Source: Eubacteriales bacterium
Lineage (GTDB): Bacteria; Bacillota; Clostridia; Christensenellales; Aristaeellaceae
Length of the DNA: 64,000 nucleotides
Direction of reading: 5' to 3'
Assembly: GCA_028705775.1 (NCBI GenBank)
Contig: JAQWCW010000003.1
Span: forward strand, 78,239 to 142,238
Shown: piece after piece, positions 15,785-25,457 of the stretch
Layout of the letters: the number at the start of each line of letters is the position of its first letter
Position numbering within the stretch: position 1 is the stretch's first letter
Program-made: the position numbers and the translations under genes
The notes under the pieces: generated by a model
The model's database searches: none
Seen by the model: the letters and a program-made list of their open reading frames with translations, nothing else
Told to the model about the DNA's origin: nothing

Positions 15785-16724
15785 GATAATACCCTCCCTT
15801 CATAGCGACGCGCCGCTTTTCGTAAACGACCTTCTTGTTTCTGTCCCGCAGAATCAGCCATGCTAAAAGCAGAGCCAGCGCGACGACGAGGGAATACGTC
15901 CAAGCCATTGCGGCGGCATAGCCGTAGCCGCGCCCGACAGCCGAATCAAACATACTGTTGTAGATTAGCTGTATAATCGCGTTCTGCCCGCCCGTCGAAA
16001 GGGCGATAATCGTGTAAACTGCGTTGAGAAGAACCATCGGCTTTACCGTAGGGATAGTAATCTTCCAGAAGATTTCCCAGCCGGACGCGCCGTCAATCCT
16101 CGCCGCCTCACGCATATCGGGCGACACCTTTTGCAGCCCCGCGATGAAGATAAGGATTTGAACGCCCGAATTCCAAAGAATCAGAATCAGCGAGGAAAAA
16201 AGGTTCAGAATCGGCTCGGAAAGCCAGTTCGGCAGGGAGGCAAGCACGCCCTGAATCGCCGCCTGATTGACCATCGGAACGCTCGCAACGCCCTGCTGCG
16301 TCAGTTCGTCCATTACAGGCCCCGTCGCAATGATAACGGGAAGGAAGAACAGAACGCGGAACATTGCCCTGCACTTTATTTTACTGCTGAGCATAAGCGC
16401 CATTATGAGCGAGAAGGCGACGATAATCGGCACCTGCAAAAGCAGCCCCAAAGCAAAATCGGAAAGCGCAAGCGGGAAGGTCGTATCCGAGGTGAACAGG
16501 GTTATGAAGTTCTGAAAGCCCTGATAGGTTACGGTAAGCCCGTTCGTCAGGCGAACGTCGCTCAGGGCATAGGAAAGGGACTGCGCCATCGCGTAGAGGA
16601 AAAAAACGGACACGCCGATTACCCACGGAAGCACGAACAGCCAGCCCGTTCCCCACTCCCTCAGGCGGCGCTTTGTAAACGTTTTCGCCTTTGGCGCTCC
16701 CGCGCGCGTGTTTTTATGGCTCAT
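15759..16724 (-). CDS. Carbohydrate ABC transporter permease, MalF/LplB-like, set 2
   Basis: A 321-residue permease with six to seven membrane helices. The EAA loop EAARIDGASGWEIFWKI lies near residue 212 and FVLPWVIGVSVFFLY near residue 36 is the usual first transmembrane segment. It forms a heterodimer with the downstream MalG-like subunit, overlapping its gene by 26 bp. Its start overlaps the end of the DUF5696 gene by 11 bp, so translation runs continuously from that gene. The sugar is inferred from the surrounding arabinanases. Confidence 0.92.
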   Translation of the reverse strand: MSHKNTRAGAPKAKTFTKRRLREWGTGWLFVLPWVIGVSVFFLYAMAQSLSYALSDVRLTNGLTVTYQGFQNFITLFTSDTTFPLALSDFALGLLLQVPIIVAFSLIMALMLSSKIKCRAMFRVLFFLPVIIATGPVMDELTQQGVASVPMVNQAAIQGVLASLPNWLSEPILNLFSSLILILWNSGVQILIFIAGLQKVSPDMREAARIDGASGWEIFWKITIPTVKPMVLLNAVYTIIALSTGGQNAIIQLIYNSMFDSAVGRGYGYAAAMAWTYSLVVALALLLAWLILRDRNKKVVYEKRRVAMKGGYYHGDEKKQA

Positions 16725-18918
16725 TTGCCGTCACCGCCTTATATGAGAGTGCCTCAAGCGTGAAACCGCCGGCTTCTGCGGGCTTATCGCCGTAGTTAAG
16801 GTAGATTGTCAGCCCGTTGTCATAGGTAACAGTCGTTACCGCGCCCGAAACCGAATGGCTTGCTATTGCCGAGGCGTCAATCATGTCGTGAAGCGTTTTC
16901 AGCTCCGAATACCAGCTTGCAATCATTTCCGAATAAAGCTCGTACTTGGAGGAATAAATCCAGTTCGCGTTCGTTTCCGAAAGCTCAATCGGGTCCTCCC
17001 ACGTTACAAGGAAAGCGGGGCGCGTTCCCTGCTCCACAAGCTTCAGGAAAAAGCGGCGGGTGTTCGCCTGAAAGTTTACGTACTCCGTATAAACGGGAAT
17101 CCTTCCCGAAAGCGCGATTGAAAGGAAGGGAACCTCCGCGTCCGTATAGGCGTAGTCCGAGCCGGCCGCGGGAACGCCCGCAAGCGCGCGCGCATAGCGC
17201 CAGAGGTACGCCGAGGGCGAGCTGATAACGGTTGGCAGCTTTTCCGAATACAGGCTTGCCGAGCGCTCGAAGTATTCCCTGCACTCGCTCTTGTCATGGT
17301 ATTTATCGCCAAGGTAATACGCGGTAAGCACCTGCGGGAAGCCCGAAAGCGACGCGCCGCTGACTCCCCTTGAAACGTACTCGCGGGAAAGCGACGCCGA
17401 ATATTCCATGAGCTTAACGGGATTCAGGTACCCCGCCGAGTTATAGACCCACGCGTAAAGCGGCATTGTGTAGGTGCTTGAATCCACCTTCTTGAGCGCG
17501 GAATACTTGAGCATTCCCGCCGTGTCAAAGGTCATCGTAAAGGAATCCGTATCAAGATAAACCTCCGCGCCGGTTTCCCTTGCCGCGCTGAAAACCCTCT
17601 CAAGCCCCGCCGCGCCGCCAATCGCTCCGGAGGGCGAATAGGAGGTAAGCGGCAGTCCGCCGGTATAGCCGTTGTTCATCCAGCCGAGGATTACGCTCAT
17701 CACGTTATCCGCGCCGCGCGCCTTCAAATCCTTCAGAATTTCAGCCATATTGTCGGCGCTCGTCATAACGACAGGCTGCGTGCCGAGCATTCCGTTCTCG
17801 TTTTCCGTTCCGAACATATCAACCTGAATTCCGAAATCGCTCATCTTTTCGATATGCTCAAACACGCCGCGAGAGTCAAGGTATTTTCCGTACTGCTTCG
17901 CCATTCCGCAGTAGTTCGCGCTGTCGCCCTCAAGGAAGAAGAAATGCTGCTTTATATCAAAGTTGTTTATGTGCGGAAGCCGCTTGTTGACTGTTCCGCT
18001 CGAAGGCCCTGTCTGCTGCGAATATACAACGCGGTAGGTGTACTTGGCAAACGCCCAGTCGAACGGCAGATTGCTGACGCCGTTGAAGTTCGCCTCGATA
18101 ATCGCGTTGTCATCGCCCGATTCGATAACGGAAACGTAGGCGAGCCTGTCGTCCTCATGCGCTATTCCGAAAACGGGCATCATAATCCTTTCAGCCGGAT
18201 TGCCGGTCGAGGTGTTCATGTAAACAGCGCCCGTCGTAAGCGGCGCAAGCCCGATGTTCTGCGAATAAACCGTTGCGGTAAAGGGCGAGGAATAGCGGTT
18301 TTCATTATCCTGAAGATTGATTATCGCGCCCTGCCCGTCCGGAATGAAGATATAGCCGCCGTTTTCACCCATGTACGAGTAGCCCATGAAGGGGTAAACG
18401 TAAAAGGAGCTGATTGCGAAATTTTCCTCATCGTCCTGAACAAGCCCCTCAAGCGGGATTGAAACCGAAACGCCGTTATCCTCAAGCGTCACGGTTACGG
18501 TAAAGCCGCACTTGATTTCGGGGAAATACGCCTTGCAGGTGAAGCCGCCGTCAAAATAGGCGAACTCGCGCTCGCTCTGCATATACTGGAAATCGGCGCG
18601 AAGCGGCTCAATAACCGTTCCCTTCAGGTAATCCATTACGATTCCGGAGGTGTAGAGCGCCTTCCACTGCTCGTTTCCGGGATATTTGTCCGGCTCGGTT
18701 ACGCAGGAATACATCGCCTTGCCGCTCGCCTTGTTTACAACTATAAGCCCAAGATTCCTCTCGCAGAGGTAGAGCGACCATTCGGCGCTTTCGGCGCAGA
18801 GCGCGTAGCCCTCAGGCGGCGCAAAGCCGGCGGCAGCCTCCGCCTCCTCCGCAAGCGCAAGCGAGGGAAGAAATAGACACGCGAGAAGGCAGCACAGCAG
18901 TTTTCTAAGCCTTGACAA
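16714..18918 (-). CDS. DUF5696-domain secreted protein
   Basis: About 734 residues. A hydrophobic signal sequence (LLCCLLACLFLPSLALAEE) lies at the N-terminus. The mature protein is beta-rich at first (about residues 40-330) and then resembles a TIM-barrel glycosidase-like fold (DNVMSVILGWMNNGYTGG, GAEVYLDTDSF), as in DUF5696 proteins encoded in Firmicute sugar-ABC operons. The probable start is TTG at 18918, inside the end of the upstream gene and about 10 bases after GGAGAGGTGG; the longer frame lacks a signal at its beginning. Enzymatic activity is unproven. Confidence 0.75.
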   Translation of the reverse strand: MSRLRKLLCCLLACLFLPSLALAEEAEAAAGFAPPEGYALCAESAEWSLYLCERNLGLIVVNKASGKAMYSCVTEPDKYPGNEQWKALYTSGIVMDYLKGTVIEPLRADFQYMQSEREFAYFDGGFTCKAYFPEIKCGFTVTVTLEDNGVSVSIPLEGLVQDDEENFAISSFYVYPFMGYSYMGENGGYIFIPDGQGAIINLQDNENRYSSPFTATVYSQNIGLAPLTTGAVYMNTSTGNPAERIMMPVFGIAHEDDRLAYVSVIESGDDNAIIEANFNGVSNLPFDWAFAKYTYRVVYSQQTGPSSGTVNKRLPHINNFDIKQHFFFLEGDSANYCGMAKQYGKYLDSRGVFEHIEKMSDFGIQVDMFGTENENGMLGTQPVVMTSADNMAEILKDLKARGADNVMSVILGWMNNGYTGGLPLTSYSPSGAIGGAAGLERVFSAARETGAEVYLDTDSFTMTFDTAGMLKYSALKKVDSSTYTMPLYAWVYNSAGYLNPVKLMEYSASLSREYVSRGVSGASLSGFPQVLTAYYLGDKYHDKSECREYFERSASLYSEKLPTVISSPSAYLWRYARALAGVPAAGSDYAYTDAEVPFLSIALSGRIPVYTEYVNFQANTRRFFLKLVEQGTRPAFLVTWEDPIELSETNANWIYSSKYELYSEMIASWYSELKTLHDMIDASAIASHSVSGAVTTVTYDNGLTIYLNYGDKPAEAGGFTLEALSYKAVTANEP

Positions 18919-20938
18919 AGCGGTACACCACCTCTCCGTAAATCGACGCGATAAAGTCGCACAGCTGCGAAATAAGCACATACGCGACAAACAGGAGCGC
19001 AACGGCAATCAGCGCGGTGAACGCGGTAAGCACAATTGTCCACAGCGTCTTTTTGAAGGTATAGTCGTTCAGATACTTTATGGTAAGCAGTATCAGCACA
19101 GCCGACCAGCCGTAGGACGCAAAGTCGATAAGCGATATGAACACGCTCTCGTTATAGGTAAGCACGTTGGTAAGGAAAAGCTTTATCGGCATTGCGATAA
19201 TCACAGGCAGAAGCGCGTAGCTGACGCCGATGAGAATGCTCTTTGCCGTCGCCTCGCCCTCCGTGATTGTCGATACAAGATAGCAGCATACGGAGAACAG
19301 AAGGTAAATGCCGAACACCTCGGTGAAATCGCCGAGCAGGTTATAATAACCGTCCGGAACATTCTTGAAAAGGAAGCCCGCGCTGTACTTGCACAGGAGG
19401 GAGAAAACGAAGTAGAGCGCCATCATAACAGCCGCAGACCAGAGGCTCGCCCGCTTTTCCCTCAAAACGCCGTACATACAGTCCGCAGGATTCCGCAGAA
19501 TCGTGAAGCTGTACGAAAGCTGCCGCAAAATCGGCACTCTGCCAGCCGCCTTCCCCGCCCGTCTTATGGGCGAAAGGAAGCCCGTTTTTTTGTCAATCAG
19601 CTTAATGATTACGCGAAGCAGAACAAGGCAGACAACGATGATAATCGCAAGCCCGATATAGGAATGCAGCCAGTTGCTCCGGATTTCCCAGTACGCGTCC
19701 GAATAGCCCTGATAGTTTCCGCCGTTGCGGAAGGCGGCAAGCGCGCCCTCAAAATCGCCCTCGCGGTAAAGCGCCTCGCCGTAGCCTATGCTCGCGTAGG
19801 AGAACAGGCTGTTCATTCTCAGTATTTCGCGCCACGGCTCCTTGCTTTCGGCGTATCTTCCGTTCATGAACAGGTTGAACGCCCTGTGGACGAGCGAGCA
19901 GAATTCGGTCGGCTTGAACACCTGAATCGAGTTCGTTTTCTCGTCAAGCACATACACGTTTTCGCTTTCGTCAACCGCGATTCCGGTTACGCTCAGGAAA
20001 AGACCGTTTCTCTGCTGCCCGTCGTCATACGAGCCGAATATGAACAGCAGCTTGCCCTCGGAGGTGTACTCGAATATGTATCCGCTCGAATCGGTAACAA
20101 ATATGTTGCCGGTCGGGCTTGTCGTTACGGCTGTCGGGGACGTGACCCACCAGTTAGGCTCAAGTATGTTCTTGCCGGCAACGTTGAGCTTCCTGATTGA
20201 GCTGAAATCGCCTGTGGTGCTTATGGCGTAAATCATTCCCTTGTCGTCAATAGCCATATTGTTTATGCTCGTCGGAACGATTCCCGCCGTGCGCGTAAGC
20301 TGGTCGTCCGAAAATATCGCCTTGCGGATGCGCGTCAGGAAGGAAACAATCGTTGTGTTCGCGCCGAAATAGCCGAGAAACTCGCCGCCCGCCTCGCCGG
20401 GAGAAAGCTGCACAAGCCCGTTGGTATTGCCGGTTGAGTTGACGTAAAGGTTTCCGCGCTTGTCAACCACAACCTTATTGGGCTTATAGGGCGAGGTTTC
20501 GCCGAAAAGCGGGTGCGTCGGCTTTTCGTACTCGTTGATAACCTTGCCGTCCTTGTCAAACACGACGACAGCCCTGCCGTTTTCATCGGCAACGTAAACG
20601 TCCAGATTATCCGTTACGAAAACGCCCTTGGGGCTTTTGAGCGTCTTTTTGTCGCCGATTTCCTTGACGAACTCGCCGTCCGTCGTGATAACGAGAATAC
20701 GCTTGTTTCCCGTATCGCATATGTACAGGTTGCCGTCCGGCGCAAGGCGCATATCGGAGGGGGTTTTGAGCCTCTCGTCCCCGAAAGCGAGCATTGAGCG
20801 CACAGGCTCGTATGCCGTCTGCGTTTCCACAAGGTCGCCCAGCTTTGACTGCGTGAAAGTCCTGTACGGGGTAGAGGCAAGCGCAATCGAAGGGAGCATA
20901 AGCAACAGGAAAAGAAGAGCGGCGGCGCGTTTTTTCAT
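18905..20938 (-). CDS. Secreted NHL-propeller fused to YIP1-type membrane domain
   Basis: A 677-residue protein. The signal peptide (residues 1-21, ending ALAS) is followed by an NHL-like beta-propeller with repeated DGNLYICDTGNKRI, DNLDVYVADENGR and ENVYVLDEKTNSI units (about 50-345). A TPR-like stretch comes next (FNLFMNGRYAESKEPW), then a membrane anchor near 425 and a C-terminal YIP1-like domain of about five helices (490-677). The propeller is outside the cell. It is encoded between two permease sets and overlaps the DUF5696 gene by 14 bp, suggesting an accessory role in glycan capture or transporter assembly; this is inference. Confidence 0.8.
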   Translation of the reverse strand: MKKRAAALLFLLLMLPSIALASTPYRTFTQSKLGDLVETQTAYEPVRSMLAFGDERLKTPSDMRLAPDGNLYICDTGNKRILVITTDGEFVKEIGDKKTLKSPKGVFVTDNLDVYVADENGRAVVVFDKDGKVINEYEKPTHPLFGETSPYKPNKVVVDKRGNLYVNSTGNTNGLVQLSPGEAGGEFLGYFGANTTIVSFLTRIRKAIFSDDQLTRTAGIVPTSINNMAIDDKGMIYAISTTGDFSSIRKLNVAGKNILEPNWWVTSPTAVTTSPTGNIFVTDSSGYIFEYTSEGKLLFIFGSYDDGQQRNGLFLSVTGIAVDESENVYVLDEKTNSIQVFKPTEFCSLVHRAFNLFMNGRYAESKEPWREILRMNSLFSYASIGYGEALYREGDFEGALAAFRNGGNYQGYSDAYWEIRSNWLHSYIGLAIIIVVCLVLLRVIIKLIDKKTGFLSPIRRAGKAAGRVPILRQLSYSFTILRNPADCMYGVLREKRASLWSAAVMMALYFVFSLLCKYSAGFLFKNVPDGYYNLLGDFTEVFGIYLLFSVCCYLVSTITEGEATAKSILIGVSYALLPVIIAMPIKLFLTNVLTYNESVFISLIDFASYGWSAVLILLTIKYLNDYTFKKTLWTIVLTAFTALIAVALLFVAYVLISQLCDFIASIYGEVVYRFVKA

Positions 20939-20951
20939 GCTTTTCTCCTCC

Positions 20952-21818
20952 TTACTTCATTCCGCTGTACGCCATTGTATTCATGACGCTGGACTGCATT
21001 ATGATAAACAGGATAAGATTCGGAACGAACATAATCAGCGAAGCGGCAGCCGCCATTCCCTGACCCGCGACGGTTCCGACGCCGGTCAGCGTATTCATAT
21101 AGAAGGCGAGCGTCCGCATTCCCTCCGCGGAGGTAAACAGGTTCGAGGTTTCGATATTGTTCCACACCTGCTGGAAGGCGAGGATTGCGCCGGTTGCAAC
21201 GGCGGGCTTTATCAGCGGAAGAATAACCTTCCGATAAACCGTAAAGGAATTCGCGCCCTCCAGCTGCGCCGCCTCAAGCAGGGAATTCGGAACCTGGTCG
21301 ATGAACTGCTTTATCAAAAACAGGCTGACCGGCATTGCGATAAGCGGAAGAATATGCGCAAGATACGTGTCCAGAATCCCGACAGACGATATTGTCAGGT
21401 AGCGCGGAATCGTAACCGCGACGGTTACGAACATCAGCGCGGCGTTGTTGACTTCAAAAATAGCCTTTTTACCGGGGAATTTCAGCTTGGAAAGCGCAAA
21501 GCCCGCCATTGTGGAAATCAGTACGGAGAGCAGAACGACAAGCAGGGTTACGATGAGCGAGTTGAAAACATAGCGCGAAATCGGAATGCCGCTTCCCGCC
21601 GCCGTCTGGAAAAGATTGCGGAAATTGACGAGGGACGGGTTCGTTACGAAAAAGCGCGGAGGGAAGGCATAAAGCTCATCCATCGGCTTGAAGGCGTTGT
21701 TGACGATGTACAGAATCGGAGCGCCCATGAAAACCGCGATTGGCACCATGTAAAGGTAAATCGGAAGCTGGTTTTTGCTGAACTTTTTAGGGCTGAATTT
21801 CGTTCCGCCGATTGCCAT
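20952..21818 (-). CDS. Carbohydrate ABC transporter permease, MalG/AraQ-like, set 1
   Basis: A 288-residue permease with six predicted helices. The EAA loop EAAQLEGANSFTVYRKV is near residue 182, and the start is well marked by GGGGGAAG before the ATG. It lies 16 bp after the MalF-like gene and 13 bp before the NHL/YIP1 gene. It is the inner-membrane partner of that MalF-like protein and of the large binding protein encoded just upstream. Confidence 0.92.
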   Translation of the reverse strand: MAIGGTKFSPKKFSKNQLPIYLYMVPIAVFMGAPILYIVNNAFKPMDELYAFPPRFFVTNPSLVNFRNLFQTAAGSGIPISRYVFNSLIVTLLVVLLSVLISTMAGFALSKLKFPGKKAIFEVNNAALMFVTVAVTIPRYLTISSVGILDTYLAHILPLIAMPVSLFLIKQFIDQVPNSLLEAAQLEGANSFTVYRKVILPLIKPAVATGAILAFQQVWNNIETSNLFTSAEGMRTLAFYMNTLTGVGTVAGQGMAAAASLIMFVPNLILFIIMQSSVMNTMAYSGMK

Positions 21819-21834
21819 GATTCTTCCCCCTTTC

Positions 21835-22719
21835 TCAGTCTTTTTCGCTGAACAGGCGCTTTGCTATAAAGGAAAACGCGTAAATGATTCCCAGAAGCGC
21901 AACGGAAACCGCGGCGGCGTAGCCCATTTCATAGCGGATGAAGCCGTAGTCCTCTATATGGTTTACGATTAGCTGCCCCGCGTACATAGGCGTCGGATTG
22001 CTGCCCGTGAGCATTGTTCCGATATTGCCCGCCTGAAACGCGCCGACAACGCTCATAACAGCGCCGAAAAGCATCTGCGGCTTCATGGACGGGATTGTGA
22101 TGTAGAACATTTCCTGAAGCCTGTTTCTTACCCCGTCAATCGCCGCCGCCTCATACAGCTCGGGCGATACGTTCATAACGCCCGCGAGCATTGCGAGAAA
22201 GCCTACGCCCATTGACGACCACAGCGCGACAACGATGATGATTGGCAGAATGTAGTTCGTGTTGAGCATCCATATTATCGGCTCGGTAATCGCGCCGAGC
22301 TGAGTCAGCGCATAGTTTGCAATTCCGCTTTGATTGCCAAGGAACACCACACGCCATACGACGGTCATCGCAACGCCCATCGTCATGGACGGGGAATAAA
22401 TGATGAGCGCAAGCACGGTGCGCGGGCCTTTGGTAAGCTGGCTCAGGCTCCATGCGAGGAAGAAGGCGAGCATATAGCCGCAGGGCCCGACGATGATTGC
22501 GAATATAAGCGTGTTGGGCAGAACGTACTGGAGGAAAATGGTGTCCTGCGTCAGCAGGTTGATATAGTTGGTAAGCCCGACAAACTCAGGCGCTTCAACC
22601 GCGTTGAAGTTGGTGAAGGAGAGCGCGATTGCCATAACGGTCGGAACGATGATGAACAGGGAAAACAGCACGAGATATGGGAGCAGGAAGAAGTACGCCG
22701 TGCTTTTCTTGGCAATCAT
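21835..22719 (-). CDS. Carbohydrate ABC transporter permease, MalF/UgpA-like, set 1
   Basis: A 294-residue permease with six helices. The segment [19 protein letters not shown] near residue 190 is the EAA loop. Its ATG overlaps the end of the large binding-protein gene by 4 bp (ATGA), so the two are translationally coupled. With the next gene it forms the first permease pair of the operon, separate from the pair at 14810-16724. The ATPase is not encoded nearby. Confidence 0.92.
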   Translation of the reverse strand: MIAKKSTAYFFLLPYLVLFSLFIIVPTVMAIALSFTNFNAVEAPEFVGLTNYINLLTQDTIFLQYVLPNTLIFAIIVGPCGYMLAFFLAWSLSQLTKGPRTVLALIIYSPSMTMGVAMTVVWRVVFLGNQSGIANYALTQLGAITEPIIWMLNTNYILPIIIVVALWSSMGVGFLAMLAGVMNVSPELYEAAAIDGVRNRLQEMFYITIPSMKPQMLFGAVMSVVGAFQAGNIGTMLTGSNPTPMYAGQLIVNHIEDYGFIRYEMGYAAAVSVALLGIIYAFSFIAKRLFSEKD

Positions 22720-25457
22720 TTGTCCTTCGCCTCCCCGTTTTCAACGTTGTACTTTTCGGTAATCCTCTTTATCAGCTCGTCGGTCGGGGTCATGAAGTCC
22801 TTGAGCATTTTGCCGTCCTTGTAGTAGCCGAACTCCTCAAGCTTGCGGAAGGTTTCGCGGTTGATTCGCTTCACGGCGGTATCAATCGCCCTGCGCGCGT
22901 CCATGCCCTCGACAACAACGGAGATATAGGCGTTGGAAAGCTCGCGCTCAAGCATATATGTTCCCAAGACCCACGGCGCTTCCGTCATCCACTTTGACTG
23001 CTCGATGATGACCCTTTTGTGGGACGCCTGAAGCGGAAGCTGCGCAAACGCCTCGGTATTGGCTGTCGGCCATATGTATTCGTTGCCGTAGGTGCTTTGC
23101 AGCGTGTTGCCGAACTCCGCCTGCGTTTCCGCGCTCGTCCACCATTTGAGGAACTCCCAGCTTTCGTCCGGCTTATCCGTTGTGGAAAATATTCCGCAGG
23201 TCTCCGCTCCGCCCGTCGTCCAGCGCTCGACCTCGCCGCTTTCGTTTGTCAGCCCGGGGAACAGCGCTATGTCCCAAAGCCCGTCAAGCTCCGGCGCGGC
23301 GTTCAGCAGAAGGTTGTAGGTGGCAAGGTCGGCTATGCCTATCGGCAGCGTTCCGTCGCGGAACTGCTGATAAAAGCCGGGCGCGGGAACATCGACGGGC
23401 ATATCGTAAATCGTGAACAGCTCCGTCAGCGCGCGGAAACCGGCAAGCGAGGTTTCGCTGTCAAGCGTCGTGTTGCCGACAGTCTTGTCATAAATGCTTC
23501 CGCCGGACTGGAGAATGAGCGGCAGCGTTCCGGGGAACACCTTTGTTCCGACCATTCCCGCCGTCGGGAAGTAGAAGTTCATGTTGCGCCTCTGAAGCTC
23601 GGGCAGAATCAGCAGCGCCTCCTCCATGCTGTCCGGCACGGGAATCGAAAGCGCGTCGAAAATATCCTTGCGGTAGAACAGCACCCAGAAATTGATGGTT
23701 TCAGGCAGCGCGTAAACGCCATCCTCAAGAATGTAGGGAATGAAAAGCCCCGATGAAAAGCGCTGCGCAACCTCCCCGAAATCCTCGAACTTCGTAAGGT
23801 CATAAAGCGCCCCGCGTATATCAAGATAGGAAGGAATAACATACTGAACGCTCAAGACAACGTCCGGCGCGTTTCCGGCTGCGTTTGCAAGCACAAGCTT
23901 CTGCGCGTCCGGCATGATGGAAATGTCAACCTCGATTCCGGTTTTCGGGGTGAATTCCGCGTCAATCATGTTCTGAATAATTTCTACATACTGGCGGGAG
24001 CGCGCCATCCAGACCTGCAAATGCCCCTTGTCGCCGCTCGAAACGGAATAGTCCTGCGCGGAGAAGGAGGCAGCGAAGCGCTGAGCGCCGAGCGCAAGCC
24101 CTTCCATGAATCCGACTTTTTCGGGCAGGGCGGCGTCCTTCTGATACAGGTAGATTTGGTCGATTGAAAGGTCGTTCGTTTCCATTTCCTGAAGCTGCGT
24201 CGCAAGCATTCTCGCTACGCTGCTCGTTCCGGACGAAAGCTCGTTAAGCCGCGTCGGCAGCTCCTCGGGCTTTTCGGCAAGCGCGCGCAGCTGGGAGGCG
24301 CAGATGGTCAGATTCGCAAACGCGCCAATCATGCCGCTTTTACTGTAAGGGCGCATAAGCGAAAGAAGCTCGTCGCATTTATCCGCCCATGAAAGCAGAA
24401 CGCTTTGCAGCTCCGGAATATAACCGGTTATGTTGTAGTCGCGGTAGGTATCGGTGGTGATTCCGCCGGTAAGCCGAACAACCTCCAGCGAAAGCCCGTT
24501 GATTTCGCTGAGCATTCTGTCGATTCCCTCGTATACGGGGGTGAGAATCTCGCAGTTGATTCTAAGGGTCAGCTTATGCTCGCCCGCCGAAAGATAAACG
24601 CTCTGCGGCTCCCCCTGCGCGTCCGTGGCGGTGTAAAGGGAGTAGTCGGGGCTGTAATAAAGCTGCAGCTTCTGCTGAGCCGCGCTCCGGAACGCGCCGT
24701 CAAGCATAACGTCAAGGAACACGGGGAAGTCGCTCTTTACGCCCTGACGGTAGTAAAGCCCAAGCTGATAATACCCGTCCTCGGGAACGGTTATGTTATA
24801 GGTAACGCTGTCGCCCGCCTCGTCAAACGAAGCGCCGTCAAGGAAGTTTATTTTGCGCGAGTTTACGTCGTAGGGCGAAAGAAGCGCATTGAACTCGCCC
24901 GCGCCCCTTATGTCGCTCGAATCGCGGCTTGTCATTCTCTCCGCCTCGATTACGATAAGCTTGTCGCCCTCGGCGGTATGCTTTTCGTATTCCGGAACGG
25001 ATGTCGGCGCTCTTAATATAATCTCGGATATTTCGCAGTCGCCGTCGTTTGAAAGGAAGGAAAGCGTATGCTCGCCCGCGGCAAGCTCAAACAGGAACGG
25101 CTCGGAGGTGCGCCCCGCCGAATCCTCCATCGGCGCGGTAAGCATTTTGCCCGAAGGATACGGGGTCATCGCAACCTCGTTGCCGTAGCGGTCAAGCGGG
25201 AAAATCCCGTCGTCAATCCACTCGCTCCGAAGCTTGATTCTGCGCATTTCAAAGAAGCTGATTGCGCCGTCAGCCCTCACGGTAAGCTCGGTCGGCAGGC
25301 TCATATCGGTAAGATTGCGGTAGGTAAGCCATATCTCGTAAAGCCCGCCAACGGGCGCGCTGATGTTTATTTCGGCTTCGCTTCCCGTTTCAAGCTTGAT
25401 TTCGGCAGGGAAAGAGCAGTCCTCGCCACCGTAAACGGGCAGGGTGTACCCCTTCAA
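22716..25457 (-). CDS. Large ABC solute-binding protein with N-terminal carbohydrate-binding-like domains, 5' end damaged
   Basis: 913 residues as read from a TTG at 25457. Residues about 1-150 and 165-330 are two beta-sandwich domains resembling CBM35/CBM6 modules. A helical linker follows, and from about residue 500 there is a family-1 binding-protein domain ([25 protein letters not shown]). Proteins of this layout have a signal peptide, but none is present here. The same frame stays open back to a TAA near 25500 and encodes conserved-looking [13 protein letters not shown]. The TTG has no ribosome binding site, and the true 5' end seems lost in the junction with the GH43 gene, one frame away. 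Confidence 0.8.
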   Translation of the reverse strand: MKGYTLPVYGGEDCSFPAEIKLETGSEAEINISAPVGGLYEIWLTYRNLTDMSLPTELTVRADGAISFFEMRRIKLRSEWIDDGIFPLDRYGNEVAMTPYPSGKMLTAPMEDSAGRTSEPFLFELAAGEHTLSFLSNDGDCEISEIILRAPTSVPEYEKHTAEGDKLIVIEAERMTSRDSSDIRGAGEFNALLSPYDVNSRKINFLDGASFDEAGDSVTYNITVPEDGYYQLGLYYRQGVKSDFPVFLDVMLDGAFRSAAQQKLQLYYSPDYSLYTATDAQGEPQSVYLSAGEHKLTLRINCEILTPVYEGIDRMLSEINGLSLEVVRLTGGITTDTYRDYNITGYIPELQSVLLSWADKCDELLSLMRPYSKSGMIGAFANLTICASQLRALAEKPEELPTRLNELSSGTSSVARMLATQLQEMETNDLSIDQIYLYQKDAALPEKVGFMEGLALGAQRFAASFSAQDYSVSSGDKGHLQVWMARSRQYVEIIQNMIDAEFTPKTGIEVDISIMPDAQKLVLANAAGNAPDVVLSVQYVIPSYLDIRGALYDLTKFEDFGEVAQRFSSGLFIPYILEDGVYALPETINFWVLFYRKDIFDALSIPVPDSMEEALLILPELQRRNMNFYFPTAGMVGTKVFPGTLPLILQSGGSIYDKTVGNTTLDSETSLAGFRALTELFTIYDMPVDVPAPGFYQQFRDGTLPIGIADLATYNLLLNAAPELDGLWDIALFPGLTNESGEVERWTTGGAETCGIFSTTDKPDESWEFLKWWTSAETQAEFGNTLQSTYGNEYIWPTANTEAFAQLPLQASHKRVIIEQSKWMTEAPWVLGTYMLERELSNAYISVVVEGMDARRAIDTAVKRINRETFRKLEEFGYYKDGKMLKDFMTPTDELIKRITEKYNVENGEAKDK